Positions 1 to 5,853 of a stretch of 5,921 nucleotides of DNA are shown here, one piece after another (positions within the stretch are counted from its first letter, which is position 1; each line of letters begins with the position of its first letter). The stretch is from positions 1 through 5,921 of the forward strand of contig JACCYX010000352.1 in assembly GCA_013696265.1 (NCBI GenBank). The letters are read 5' to 3'. The notes beneath the pieces are model-generated. The model saw only the letters and a list, made by a program, of their open reading frames with translations, was not told the DNA's origin and searched no databases. The position numbers and the translations under genes were made by a program. Source of the DNA: Chloroflexia bacterium. Lineage in GTDB: Bacteria > Chloroflexota > Chloroflexia > Thermomicrobiales > UBA6265.

Positions 1-708
1 GCGATCGCGCACCGGGCCGGCAACGATCTCGATGCCGCCAGAGCGGCAATTGCCGCCGGCGCCGACATGCTGGAAGCCGATGTCTGGCCGCGCCTGGGAC
101 GGCTGGAAATCCGGCACGTCAAGTCAATTGGACCACTGCCAATCTACTGGGAGCGGTGGTACATCGACTCGATCGGCGGGCGACACTTGCGCCTTCACGA
201 ACTCGTCAGGGGGCTGCCCACCGATGTCCCGCCCTTCCTCGACCTCAAAGGGCTGCACCCCTGGCTCGGGCGGCGGGTGGTGAGCGCGATTCGGGAAATC
301 CAGCGGGATCGCGAGATCATCCTCTGCGGGCGGAACTGGCGGCACCTCGACCCGGTCGCGCGGTTGCCGAATGTCCACGTCTTCTACTCGATAGGCGACG
401 AAAAGCAGCTCGCCAACGTTTGGGAACGTCTCGGGAGACAAGCCAATCCGGCGGTGTCGATCCACCATCGTCTGCTGACCGAAGAGATCGTAACCCGGCT
501 CAAAGGATTGGGAACCACCATCATCGCCTGGACCGTCAACGAGCCCGCGATCGCCAAGGCCCTGTTCCAACTGGGCGTCGATGGCTTCACCAGCGACAAC
601 CGGGAGATGCTCGCCGCCATCGCCAGCCGCCGGGAACATGCCTTCGATCACCTGCCCGCCGCGGATCTGCCGGACGTGCCGCAAGGACTGGATGACGTAC
701 CGTCCTAA
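1..708 (+). CDS. Glycerophosphodiester phosphodiesterase family protein (5' end cut by window)
   Basis: Partial gene: 235 residues are visible before the TAA at 706-708, and the frame is open to base 1, so the start codon lies just outside the window. The family hydrolyses glycerophosphodiesters to glycerol-3-phosphate and an alcohol on a TIM-barrel fold. Visible landmarks, numbered from base 1, are the N-terminal His-Arg (H4-R5, 'AHRAGN'), the metal-binding E-x-D (E25, D27 in 'LEADVW'), a histidine at H39 where the second catalytic His is expected, 'LDLKG' in the middle of the barrel, and near the C-terminus 'WTVNEP' followed by 'GVDGFTSDN', a typical GDPD ending. The loop after H39 differs from the common 'HD' signature (H-V here), as I recall for a short-form high-GC subfamily. 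No signal peptide can be judged because the N-terminus is nearly but not fully present. The substrate is unknown. The gene converges on hom and overlaps it by 4 nt. Confidence 0.85.
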   Translation, partial: AIAHRAGNDLDAARAAIAAGADMLEADVWPRLGRLEIRHVKSIGPLPIYWERWYIDSIGGRHLRLHELVRGLPTDVPPFLDLKGLHPWLGRRVVSAIREIQRDREIILCGRNWRHLDPVARLPNVHVFYSIGDEKQLANVWERLGRQANPAVSIHHRLLTEEIVTRLKGLGTTIIAWTVNEPAIAKALFQLGVDGFTSDNREMLAAIASRREHAFDHLPAADLPDVPQGLDDVPS

Positions 709-1799
709 CCGGCGAGCCGGTGGGCGAGCGTCAGCATGTCGGCCAGCATGCCCGCCGCCGTGACCGCCGCCCCGGCGCCCGGCCCCGAGACGACGCACGA
801 GTACTGGTCGTAGCGGCCAGTACGGAAAGAGACGATGTTCTCCGGCCCCTGGAGCGCGCCCAAAACGGTCGATCGCTGGACCCGCCGCAACCCGACCGTG
901 ACGCCCCCGCCGGCGGTCCAATTCATGATGTACTTGAGCGACATCTCGGTCGCCAGCGATTCCTCCGCCTGGCGGCCGATGTCGAGGTCCTGGTCGCTCA
1001 GGCGATCGAGAAACTCGTCGATGCTGACGGCCACGAGGGGGTCCGGCACCAGTGAGTGAACCTCGATGTCGTCGATGTCGATCATCTTGCCCATCGCGCG
1101 AGAGAGGATGAGTCCCTTGCGGGCGACATCGAGACCGCTGAGGTCGTCGCGCGGGTCCGGCTCGGTGTAGCCCTGCGCCCTGGCGTCCCGGACCGCCTCG
1201 GAGAACGGGACACCGGCCCCGACCGCCGAGAAGATCGCGCCGAACGTACCAGAGAGCGCTCCTGAAATTTCCTCGATCCGGTCATCCGTATCCAGCAATG
1301 ATTGCAGGGTAGAGATCACCGGCAGGCCGGCGCCGCAGGTCGCCTCGAACTTCAGGCGTCCGGTCGAGGCGGTTTCTGACCAGAGCGCCTGGGTTCGGGG
1401 ATCGGAAACCGGCAACGCGAGCGGCGCCTTGTTGGAGAGCACGAGCCCGGCGCCGAGACCCAACGCCTGGACATCGAGGTCGACGGTTCCTTCACCGGCG
1501 GCGGCGTCGAGCACGATCGTGGGCCCAGAATTGACGATTCCGGGCAATGCGTCGGCCAATGATGTTGCCGTGCCGCCGCTGGCTCCACGCCGGCGATCAT
1601 TGACCAGGCGGCGCAGCACGTCATCGTCCAGGCCGCCGGCATCGGGCGCAACGGTAGCGCCCGACCGGCCGGCGACCGCCGCGATCGAGACGTCAAGTTT
1701 GAACCGCTCACGCCAGAGCACGCGATTCCCCATCACCTGCTCGATCAACACACCGCCGACGGTACCGAAGCCGACCTGAACCAGTGACACCCGTTTCAT
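705..1799 (-). CDS. hom: Homoserine dehydrogenase, short form without ACT domain
   Basis: Predicted 364-residue cytosolic NAD(P)-dependent enzyme (EC 1.1.1.3) that reduces aspartate semialdehyde to homoserine, the branch point to threonine, methionine and isoleucine. The N-terminal Rossmann motif is G10-F-G-T-V-G15. 'SNKAPLAL' places the conserved Lys at K124. 'EATCGAGLPVI' (152-162) and 'SGALSGTFG' (179-187) are typical. The signature 'GYTEPDPRDDLSGLDVARK' (210-228) gives E213, D224 and K228, matching yeast Hom6 E208, D219 and K223. The C-terminus 'GAGAAVTAAGMLADML' closes the nucleotide-binding fold and the protein ends there. Many bacterial HSDs are about 430 residues with a C-terminal ACT domain, which is absent here as in Hom6, so ACT-mediated threonine inhibition is not expected. 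The frame is open upstream to 1916, but the ATG at 1799 has AAGGA 6 nt before it and begins right at the Rossmann strand ('MKRVSLVQVGFG'). It lies downstream of the carboxyltransferase gene on the same strand. Confidence 0.93.
   Translation of the reverse strand: MKRVSLVQVGFGTVGGVLIEQVMGNRVLWRERFKLDVSIAAVAGRSGATVAPDAGGLDDDVLRRLVNDRRRGASGGTATSLADALPGIVNSGPTIVLDAAAGEGTVDLDVQALGLGAGLVLSNKAPLALPVSDPRTQALWSETASTGRLKFEATCGAGLPVISTLQSLLDTDDRIEEISGALSGTFGAIFSAVGAGVPFSEAVRDARAQGYTEPDPRDDLSGLDVARKGLILSRAMGKMIDIDDIEVHSLVPDPLVAVSIDEFLDRLSDQDLDIGRQAEESLATEMSLKYIMNWTAGGGVTVGLRRVQRSTVLGALQGPENIVSFRTGRYDQYSCVVSGPGAGAAVTAAGMLADMLTLAHRLAG
708..721. other. GC-rich hairpin at the convergent gene junction
   Basis: ACCGGC-GA-GCCGGT is a perfect inverted repeat with 6-bp arms. 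It lies on the last base of the plus-strand stop codon and inside the final codons of hom. The symmetry would let it act on transcripts from both sides, but neither strand has a following T-run, so it is not a canonical intrinsic terminator. Confidence 0.3.
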
Positions 1800-1931
1800 T
1801 GCCTGTCCTTGCCTGAGGCCGATTGGTTCGCGGCCCGGAGATTCACTGGCCTTTTGCCGAGACTCACGAGGATGCGCGCATCTGGTCGTGGCGGAAACAG
1901 CGGAACACACGTGCATCCCTTCGACTTCAGA
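1800..1931 (-). other. Spacer between the carboxyltransferase gene and hom
   Basis: A 132-nt gap between two co-directional minus-strand genes. It contains the hom ribosome binding site, a 12-nt perfect palindrome GATGCGCGCATC (1871-1882) and a weak AGGCC/GGCCT pairing (1816-1820 with 1848-1852). I see no clear -35/-10 pair, no intrinsic terminator and no riboswitch core that I recognise. Read-through from the upstream gene is the simplest reading, but the length leaves room for a separate promoter. Confidence 0.4.
1806..1810 (-). promoter_or_regulatory. Ribosome binding site for hom
   Basis: On the minus strand AAGGA lies 6 nt upstream of the ATG at 1799. It selects this start over longer in-frame starts reaching 1916, whose extra residues (rich in Arg, Ser and Glu) have no family counterpart. 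Confidence 0.7.
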
Positions 1932-3803
1932 TCACTCCCCACTTCGATCACCGATTCGCGCTCGTTCGAGCAGTTCCGTCCGCCGCGCGCGCAGCTTCGC
2001 GGCGAGGTCGTTGATGTCCGGGCGCTGGAAGGAAATCCGGGGCTGTGAGAGCTTGAGCTGATCCCAGCGCTCGCGCCACTCGTCGAGCGAGCGGCCCACC
2101 GATCGCTGCCATTCGTGCAATTCCCAGAGTTCGCTCCGCACCGCCGCCAAACCCTCGGGGGTCGATTGCCCCAGCGTCCGCTGGCGGCGGTGGCGGGTAT
2201 CGAGCAACCGCCGCTGGCCGGTGCCGGTGAGTTCGGCCAGTGAGGCCAGCAGTGCCGACCGCACCGCGGCGAAGGCGGCGTCGGGATCGGCATGAGCGCC
2301 CGGTCGCGGTTCGTTGATCACGCCGTCGATCAGCCCCAACTCCTCGCACTCGCGCGCGGTCAGCACGCCGGTGGCCGGATTCACCCGGCCGTGATTGCGC
2401 GGGCGCCGCGGCGAGCCTGGAACCAGACCGCCCCCAGGGATGATGTCGTCAACCGCCGCGTAGACGGCGCTCGACATCAGGAACTGGCGGTCCCCGATCA
2501 TCAGCGACGTCGAGAGCGGACCGGCCACCTTGCCGGTCCCGATCGCGATCACCGGAACCGGCAACTGGGCGATCATGGTGGCCAGGGAACTCACCGCGTA
2601 GGCGGCCTCCGGGGAGAACGGCGCGGGTTGGGACGAGGCGCCGCCATCGACCAGCATTACCAGCGGCAATTCGAGACGACCCGCCAGCCGGGCGAGCCGG
2701 GCGATCTTGCGTGCGGCCGACGCGTCCGGAGACGCGGTTTCCAGTTCCCGCTCTCCCCGTTGGGCACAGATCGCTACCGGCAGGGAATCGATGCGTCCGA
2801 TCCCGCAAGTCACGGACTGGTTGTCGCTCGACACCCGATCGCCACGCAACTCCACGAACCCGGACACGAGCGAGGCCACGATGCCAGCACTTCCCGGCCG
2901 GTCCGGATGTTCGAGGTTGGCCAGCGCCTCAGCGGCGGTCATGGCGACTCCGCCCCGCGGCACAGGCGCCGCTCCAGGCCGGACGAACCCGCCTTCGCCA
3001 ACCACATCGATGAACGCCGCGATCTGGCCCCTGATCCGCGACCGATCGACGATCGCGTCGATCCAGCCTTCGGCGGCAAGGGTGTCCGCCGGCTGCCAGC
3101 GCCGCGTGTTCGGCATGCCGCCGTCGGCGGTTCCGCCGCTCACCAGCACACCCGGTTCCGAGTAGAGCACGTCGCAGTGCGCCGCCAGGTTCGCGAACAA
3201 CGGTCCCGCGATCGGGTGGGTCAGGACGCCGGCCACCGGCACGCCTTCGAGGTGGAGTTGCGAAAAGGCCGTGGCCAGGCGCCCGCCCTGCACCAGGGCC
3301 AGGGGTCCCGCCTGTCCCGACGTGGCGGCGCCCGCGCACAGCAGCACCAGCGGATGCTTCCGGCTACGGGCGTAGTCGAGCGCGAGAATGATTTTCTCGG
3401 TCATCAATGCTCCCAGGGAAGCGCCGACGAGGTGGTCATCCAGCGCCACGACAACCGTGGTCACGCCGCCGACGCGTCCGAGGCCGCTCACCACCGCCTC
3501 GCCAATGACCTGGAGATGGTGGTGTTCGGCGAGCCGTTCGGCGCTCGGGAACCGGTCACGGGCCAGGGTCGATTCGGGCGGCGCGAAGGTAGTGTTGAGT
3601 TCCTCGAACACGCCACCGTCGACGAGCAGCGCGATCCGCTCCCGCGCCCCGATCGAGAAGTGCCGGTTGCACGAACCGCACACCCGGTGGCTGAGAAAGA
3701 GTTCATCGGCAATCAGGTCCGAGTCGCAGGCGGGACAGGTCAAATCCAGGAGGTCCAGTTCCTGGTCTCCATCGGCTGCCGAGGGATCGAGTGAGGGGTG
3801 CAT
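1932..3803 (-). CDS. accDA: Fused acetyl-CoA carboxylase carboxyltransferase beta-alpha (AccD-AccA type), divergent active site
   Basis: Predicted 623-residue cytosolic protein joining both carboxyltransferase halves that transfer carboxylate from carboxybiotin to acetyl-CoA. The AccD half begins with a zinc ribbon C23-x2-C26-x15-C42-x2-C45, the same spacing as E. coli AccD, then 'GGVFEE', then a crotonase-like domain (about 90-270) with 'GASLGALMTEKI' for the AccD 'GGSMGSVVG' region. The AccA half (about 297-545) contains 'HPDRP', 'FVELRGDR', 'GIGRIDSLPVAICAQRG', 'GLIDGVINEP' and the 'LL-TR-RRQRTLG' ending. The glycine-rich catalytic signatures are altered: AccD 'SGGARMQE' is 'AGAATSGQ' at 157-164, and AccA 'GEGGSGGAL' is 'GTGKVAGPL' at 422-430. 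A helical tail of about 77 residues follows the AccA end. Fused beta-alpha subunits are known in some lineages. No biotin carboxylase or carrier gene is in view. Start: ATG at 3803 (GGAG, 7 nt spacing) is preferred over ATG at 3869, which overlaps the -10 box. Alternatives: a paralogue for another acyl-CoA, or a non-catalytic form. Confidence 0.82.
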   Translation of the reverse strand: MHPSLDPSAADGDQELDLLDLTCPACDSDLIADELFLSHRVCGSCNRHFSIGARERIALLVDGGVFEELNTTFAPPESTLARDRFPSAERLAEHHHLQVIGEAVVSGLGRVGGVTTVVVALDDHLVGASLGALMTEKIILALDYARSRKHPLVLLCAGAATSGQAGPLALVQGGRLATAFSQLHLEGVPVAGVLTHPIAGPLFANLAAHCDVLYSEPGVLVSGGTADGGMPNTRRWQPADTLAAEGWIDAIVDRSRIRGQIAAFIDVVGEGGFVRPGAAPVPRGGVAMTAAEALANLEHPDRPGSAGIVASLVSGFVELRGDRVSSDNQSVTCGIGRIDSLPVAICAQRGERELETASPDASAARKIARLARLAGRLELPLVMLVDGGASSQPAPFSPEAAYAVSSLATMIAQLPVPVIAIGTGKVAGPLSTSLMIGDRQFLMSSAVYAAVDDIIPGGGLVPGSPRRPRNHGRVNPATGVLTARECEELGLIDGVINEPRPGAHADPDAAFAAVRSALLASLAELTGTGQRRLLDTRHRRQRTLGQSTPEGLAAVRSELWELHEWQRSVGRSLDEWRERWDQLKLSQPRISFQRPDINDLAAKLRARRTELLERARIGDRSGE

Positions 3804-3810
3804 CGCAAAT

Positions 3811-3817
3811 CTCCGCC
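3811..3817 (-). promoter_or_regulatory. Ribosome binding site for the carboxyltransferase gene
   Basis: On the minus strand GGCGGAG lies 7 nt before the ATG at 3803. The alternative in-frame ATG at 3869 has no comparable site, so this element decides the start and gives a protein 22 residues shorter than the longest frame. Confidence 0.65.
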
Positions 3818-3867
3818 GTCCAGTGTCGTTGGGTGGTCGACGCCATCGCGCCGTCACCTGTGCCTTC

Positions 3868-3897
3868 ATCGTACGTCCGCCGTGACGGCAAGGTCAA
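3868..3897 (-). promoter_or_regulatory. Sigma70-like promoter for the carboxyltransferase (and possibly hom)
   Basis: On the minus strand TTGACC (3897-3892, five of six matches to TTGACA) is followed after 18 nt by TACGAT (3873-3868, four of six matches to TATAAT). Transcription would start near 3861, giving a leader of about 58 nt before the ATG at 3803. The -10 box overlaps the rejected upstream ATG at 3869. The spacer contains an inverted repeat, GCCG-N3-CGGC on either strand (3879-3889), which could be an operator or coincidence. This is a consensus match by eye in a spacer between divergent genes. I found no equally good promoter for the plus-strand gene in the same spacer. Confidence 0.5.
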
Positions 3898-3982
3898 ACG
3901 TCCTGGCGCGATGGACAGATGCGCGAGGCTCGGCGAAGCTGGCGGCACGAGTGCGTATTCGACCCGCAACTGGAATCTCATT

Positions 3983-3990
3983 GGGGAAGG
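3983..3990 (+). promoter_or_regulatory. Ribosome binding site for the GGT-family gene
   Basis: GGGGAAGG lies 8 nt upstream of the ATG at 3999. The frame is open further upstream to an ATG at 3798, but that start overlaps the divergent carboxyltransferase start and would add 67 residues, rich in Arg and Ser, without family counterpart. Confidence 0.65.
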
Positions 3991-3998
3991 CAGCCCGC

Positions 3999-5741
3999 AT
4001 GGCAACCACCGTCGAACGATCGTCCATCGCCACCTCCGCCAGCGCCCTGACCGTCGCGCGGTCGGCGGCCACCGGTTCCGGCGGCGCCGTGGCCGGCAAG
4101 ATGCGGTCCGCCGTCGAGGCCGGGACCGGCATCCTCGCGGCGGGCGGCAACGCGATCGACGCCGCCGTGGCGACGGCGTTCGAGATGGGCGTCGTCGAGC
4201 CGTGGATGAACGGGTTGGGTGGGGGCGGGTTCCTGGTCGGCTGGCTGGCCGAGGAACAGCGGTCGTTCGCGATCGAGTACCCGATGATTTCCCCATCCGG
4301 CGCGACGCCGGACATGTACCCGCTGGCCGGCGGCCGGGACGCCGCCCTTTTCGGCTGGCCAAGGACGAAGGGCAACGCCAACGTGCTCGGATACCGCTCG
4401 ATCGCGGTTCCCGGCACGGTGGCCGGGCTCGCCGAGGCGCTGGCGCGATTCGGCACGATGTCGCTGGCTCGGGTGCTCGAACCGGCGATCGCGCTGGCCG
4501 AACAGGGGTTGCCCGTCACCTGGCACACGTCGCTGACGATCACCAGGGATTTGGTCAACCTGCGCGCGTTCCCGGAGACGGCCAGGGTCTACCTCGACGC
4601 CAATGGCTGCCCGCCGGTGACGCTCGAAGGAGCGGTTCCGCCCGTCATCCGCAATCCGGACCTCGCCGCCACCCTCAAGCGGATCGCCGACGGTGGCGCC
4701 CGCGAGTTCTATGAAGGGGAACTGGCCCGGACGATCGTCGATCACCTGACCGGGATGGGCACGCCCGTCACGGCGGACGATTTCGCACGGTACCGGGCGA
4801 AGGTCGCGACGACGACGGATGTGCCGTTTTGCGGGCACACGGTCCACACGATCGGCAAGGGCACGGGCGGCACGTCGCTCGCCGAGTGCCTCGGCATCCT
4901 CGAGCGGCTCGACCTCCCGGCCACCGGCCACAACACGCCGGAGACGCTCCACAAGCTGACCCACGCCTTCAGGCAAGCCTTCGCCGATCGCTACACCTAC
5001 CTGGCCGATCCCGACCACGCCGAGGTGCCGCTCGATGCGTTGCTGAGCGGCGCCTACTTCCAATCCCGGGCGGACAGGTTCGACCCGAAACAAGCGGCGA
5101 ACACCGCCGCCGGCGCGCGCGAGGAGCTTGGCGTGTCCCATGCGCTCGAAGGGTCCGTGGCCGAATACATGCGCGACGGCAGCACCACCCACCTGGGCGT
5201 GATCGACCGGTTCGGGAACGCGGTCTCGCTGACTCAAACCCTGCTCAGCGGCTGGGGGAGCCGCGTCACCGTGCCGGGGACGGGCGTGCTGATGAACAAC
5301 GGCATGATGTGGTTCGATCCGGAACCGGGCCGTCCGAACTCGGTCGCGCCCGGCAAACGCCCGCTGACGAACATGGCTCCGGCGCTGGTCATGCGCGATG
5401 GGAGGATCGCGGCCAGCGTTGGGTCGAGCGGCGGACGGAAGATCATGAACTGCAATGCCCAGGTGATCGCCAACATCGCCGCCTTCGGCCTCCCGATGGG
5501 CGATGCGCTAGCCGCACCCCGGATCGACGCCTCCCAGCGCCCGCTGGCGGTCAGCTCGCGGATCGATCCGGCGACCATCGACCGCCTGGCTGCCCTCGGC
5601 CATCCGATCCAGCCGATCGACGAAACGCTGCTCATGTCCGGGTTCGCATCTCCAGTGGGAATCGCGGTTGCCGCCGACGGCCCACTCGAAGCCGCCGCCG
5701 ATGGGTGGTACTACCCGGCCACCGCGATCGCCCTTCCGTGA
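3999..5741 (+). CDS. ggt: Gamma-glutamyltranspeptidase-family Ntn-hydrolase with altered donor pocket
   Basis: Predicted 580-residue self-cleaving proenzyme. Family landmarks are 'GGNAIDAAVAT' (49-59), 'VVEPWMNGLGGGGF' (65-78), 'SIAVPGTVAG' (134-143), 'GTSLAECLGILE' (291-302), the processing site with catalytic Thr396 in 'GSTTHLGVID', 'GNAVSLTQT' (406-414), 'GKRPLTNMAP' (452-461) and the oxyanion glycines G478-G479 in 'GSSGGRKI'. Cleavage before T396 would give subunits of 395 and 185 residues. The N-terminus has no hydrophobic signal peptide, so a cytosolic location is inferred, unlike periplasmic E. coli GGT. Position-by-position comparison with E. coli GGT from memory shows R114 to P104, N411 to L416, Q430 to G435, D433 to W438 and S462-S463 to T457-N458, with the lid loop missing. 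A true gamma-glutamyl donor is therefore doubtful; a YwrD/HpxW-like amidohydrolase or an acylase role is possible. It is divergent from the carboxyltransferase gene. Confidence 0.9.
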   Translation: MATTVERSSIATSASALTVARSAATGSGGAVAGKMRSAVEAGTGILAAGGNAIDAAVATAFEMGVVEPWMNGLGGGGFLVGWLAEEQRSFAIEYPMISPSGATPDMYPLAGGRDAALFGWPRTKGNANVLGYRSIAVPGTVAGLAEALARFGTMSLARVLEPAIALAEQGLPVTWHTSLTITRDLVNLRAFPETARVYLDANGCPPVTLEGAVPPVIRNPDLAATLKRIADGGAREFYEGELARTIVDHLTGMGTPVTADDFARYRAKVATTTDVPFCGHTVHTIGKGTGGTSLAECLGILERLDLPATGHNTPETLHKLTHAFRQAFADRYTYLADPDHAEVPLDALLSGAYFQSRADRFDPKQAANTAAGAREELGVSHALEGSVAEYMRDGSTTHLGVIDRFGNAVSLTQTLLSGWGSRVTVPGTGVLMNNGMMWFDPEPGRPNSVAPGKRPLTNMAPALVMRDGRIAASVGSSGGRKIMNCNAQVIANIAAFGLPMGDALAAPRIDASQRPLAVSSRIDPATIDRLAALGHPIQPIDETLLMSGFASPVGIAVAADGPLEAAADGWYYPATAIALP

Positions 5742-5756
5742 TGGACGCCAGCCTCC

Positions 5757-5798
5757 CAACCGAAGTCGCAGGGTTGCCAACCTGGTGTCGGCCGGTTG
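5757..5798. repeat. Alternating CAACC/GGTTG arms after the GGT-family gene
   Basis: CAACC at 5757-5761 can pair with GGTTG at 5772-5776, and CAACC at 5778-5782 with GGTTG at 5794-5798, giving two tandem 5-bp hairpins with 10- and 11-nt loops. GGTTGCC is also directly repeated (5772-5778, 5794-5800). The stems are short. They lie just downstream of the stop codon and could help end transcription, but no T-run follows directly. Confidence 0.3.
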
Positions 5799-5843
5799 CC
5801 GCGACGGCGATACAACGAACCGAAGCATGATGGCGATCGGGTC

Positions 5844-5849
5844 TTTTTT
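5844..5849 (+). terminator. T6 run, possible transcription end for the GGT-family gene
   Basis: Six T residues lie about 100 nt after the stop codon at 5741. The only pairing directly upstream is an interrupted ACCGA/TCGGGT stem, so a rho-independent terminator is weakly supported. The T-run also adjoins the inverted-repeat element and may belong to it. Confidence 0.25.
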
Positions 5850-5853
5850 GTCA

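Noticed and set aside
124..921. A minus-strand open frame across the phosphodiesterase and the 3' end of hom
   Set aside because: It overlaps two supported genes, and the translation is Gly/Arg-rich without domain signals.
1871..1882. Perfect 12-nt palindrome GATGCGCGCATC in the spacer before hom
   Set aside because: About one such palindrome is expected by chance in a window this size, and more in G+C-rich DNA. It has no promoter beside it and no T-run, so I do not call an operator or terminator.
1800..1916. N-terminal extension of hom to an ATG at 1916
   Set aside because: The additional 39 residues have no counterpart in homoserine dehydrogenases, and the ATG at 1799 has a well-placed AAGGA.
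1800..1931. Possible amino-acid or SAM riboswitch or attenuator in the hom leader
   Set aside because: No recognisable SAM or other riboswitch core, no leader peptide with repeated Thr or Ile codons, and no terminator stem were found.
2292..3794. A 500-codon open frame on the plus strand opposite the carboxyltransferase gene
   Set aside because: Its translation is rich in Arg, His, Gln and Gly with no recognisable motif, and it mirrors a clear conserved gene. Long antisense frames are expected in G+C-rich coding DNA.
3804..3869. Start of the carboxyltransferase at 3869
   Set aside because: That ATG overlaps the predicted -10 box and lacks a good ribosome binding site. The ATG at 3803 has GGAG at 7 nt and begins shortly before the zinc ribbon.
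3804..3998. Promoter for the plus-strand GGT-family gene in the divergent spacer
   Set aside because: I looked for -35/-10 pairs at 16-18 nt spacing on the plus strand and found none convincing, so no feature was called, although one must exist in or near this spacer.
3978..5237. A 419-codon open frame on the minus strand opposite the GGT-family gene
   Set aside because: It has low-complexity Arg/Gly/Val-rich translation, no family motif, and full overlap with a gene whose catalytic motifs are all in frame on the other strand.
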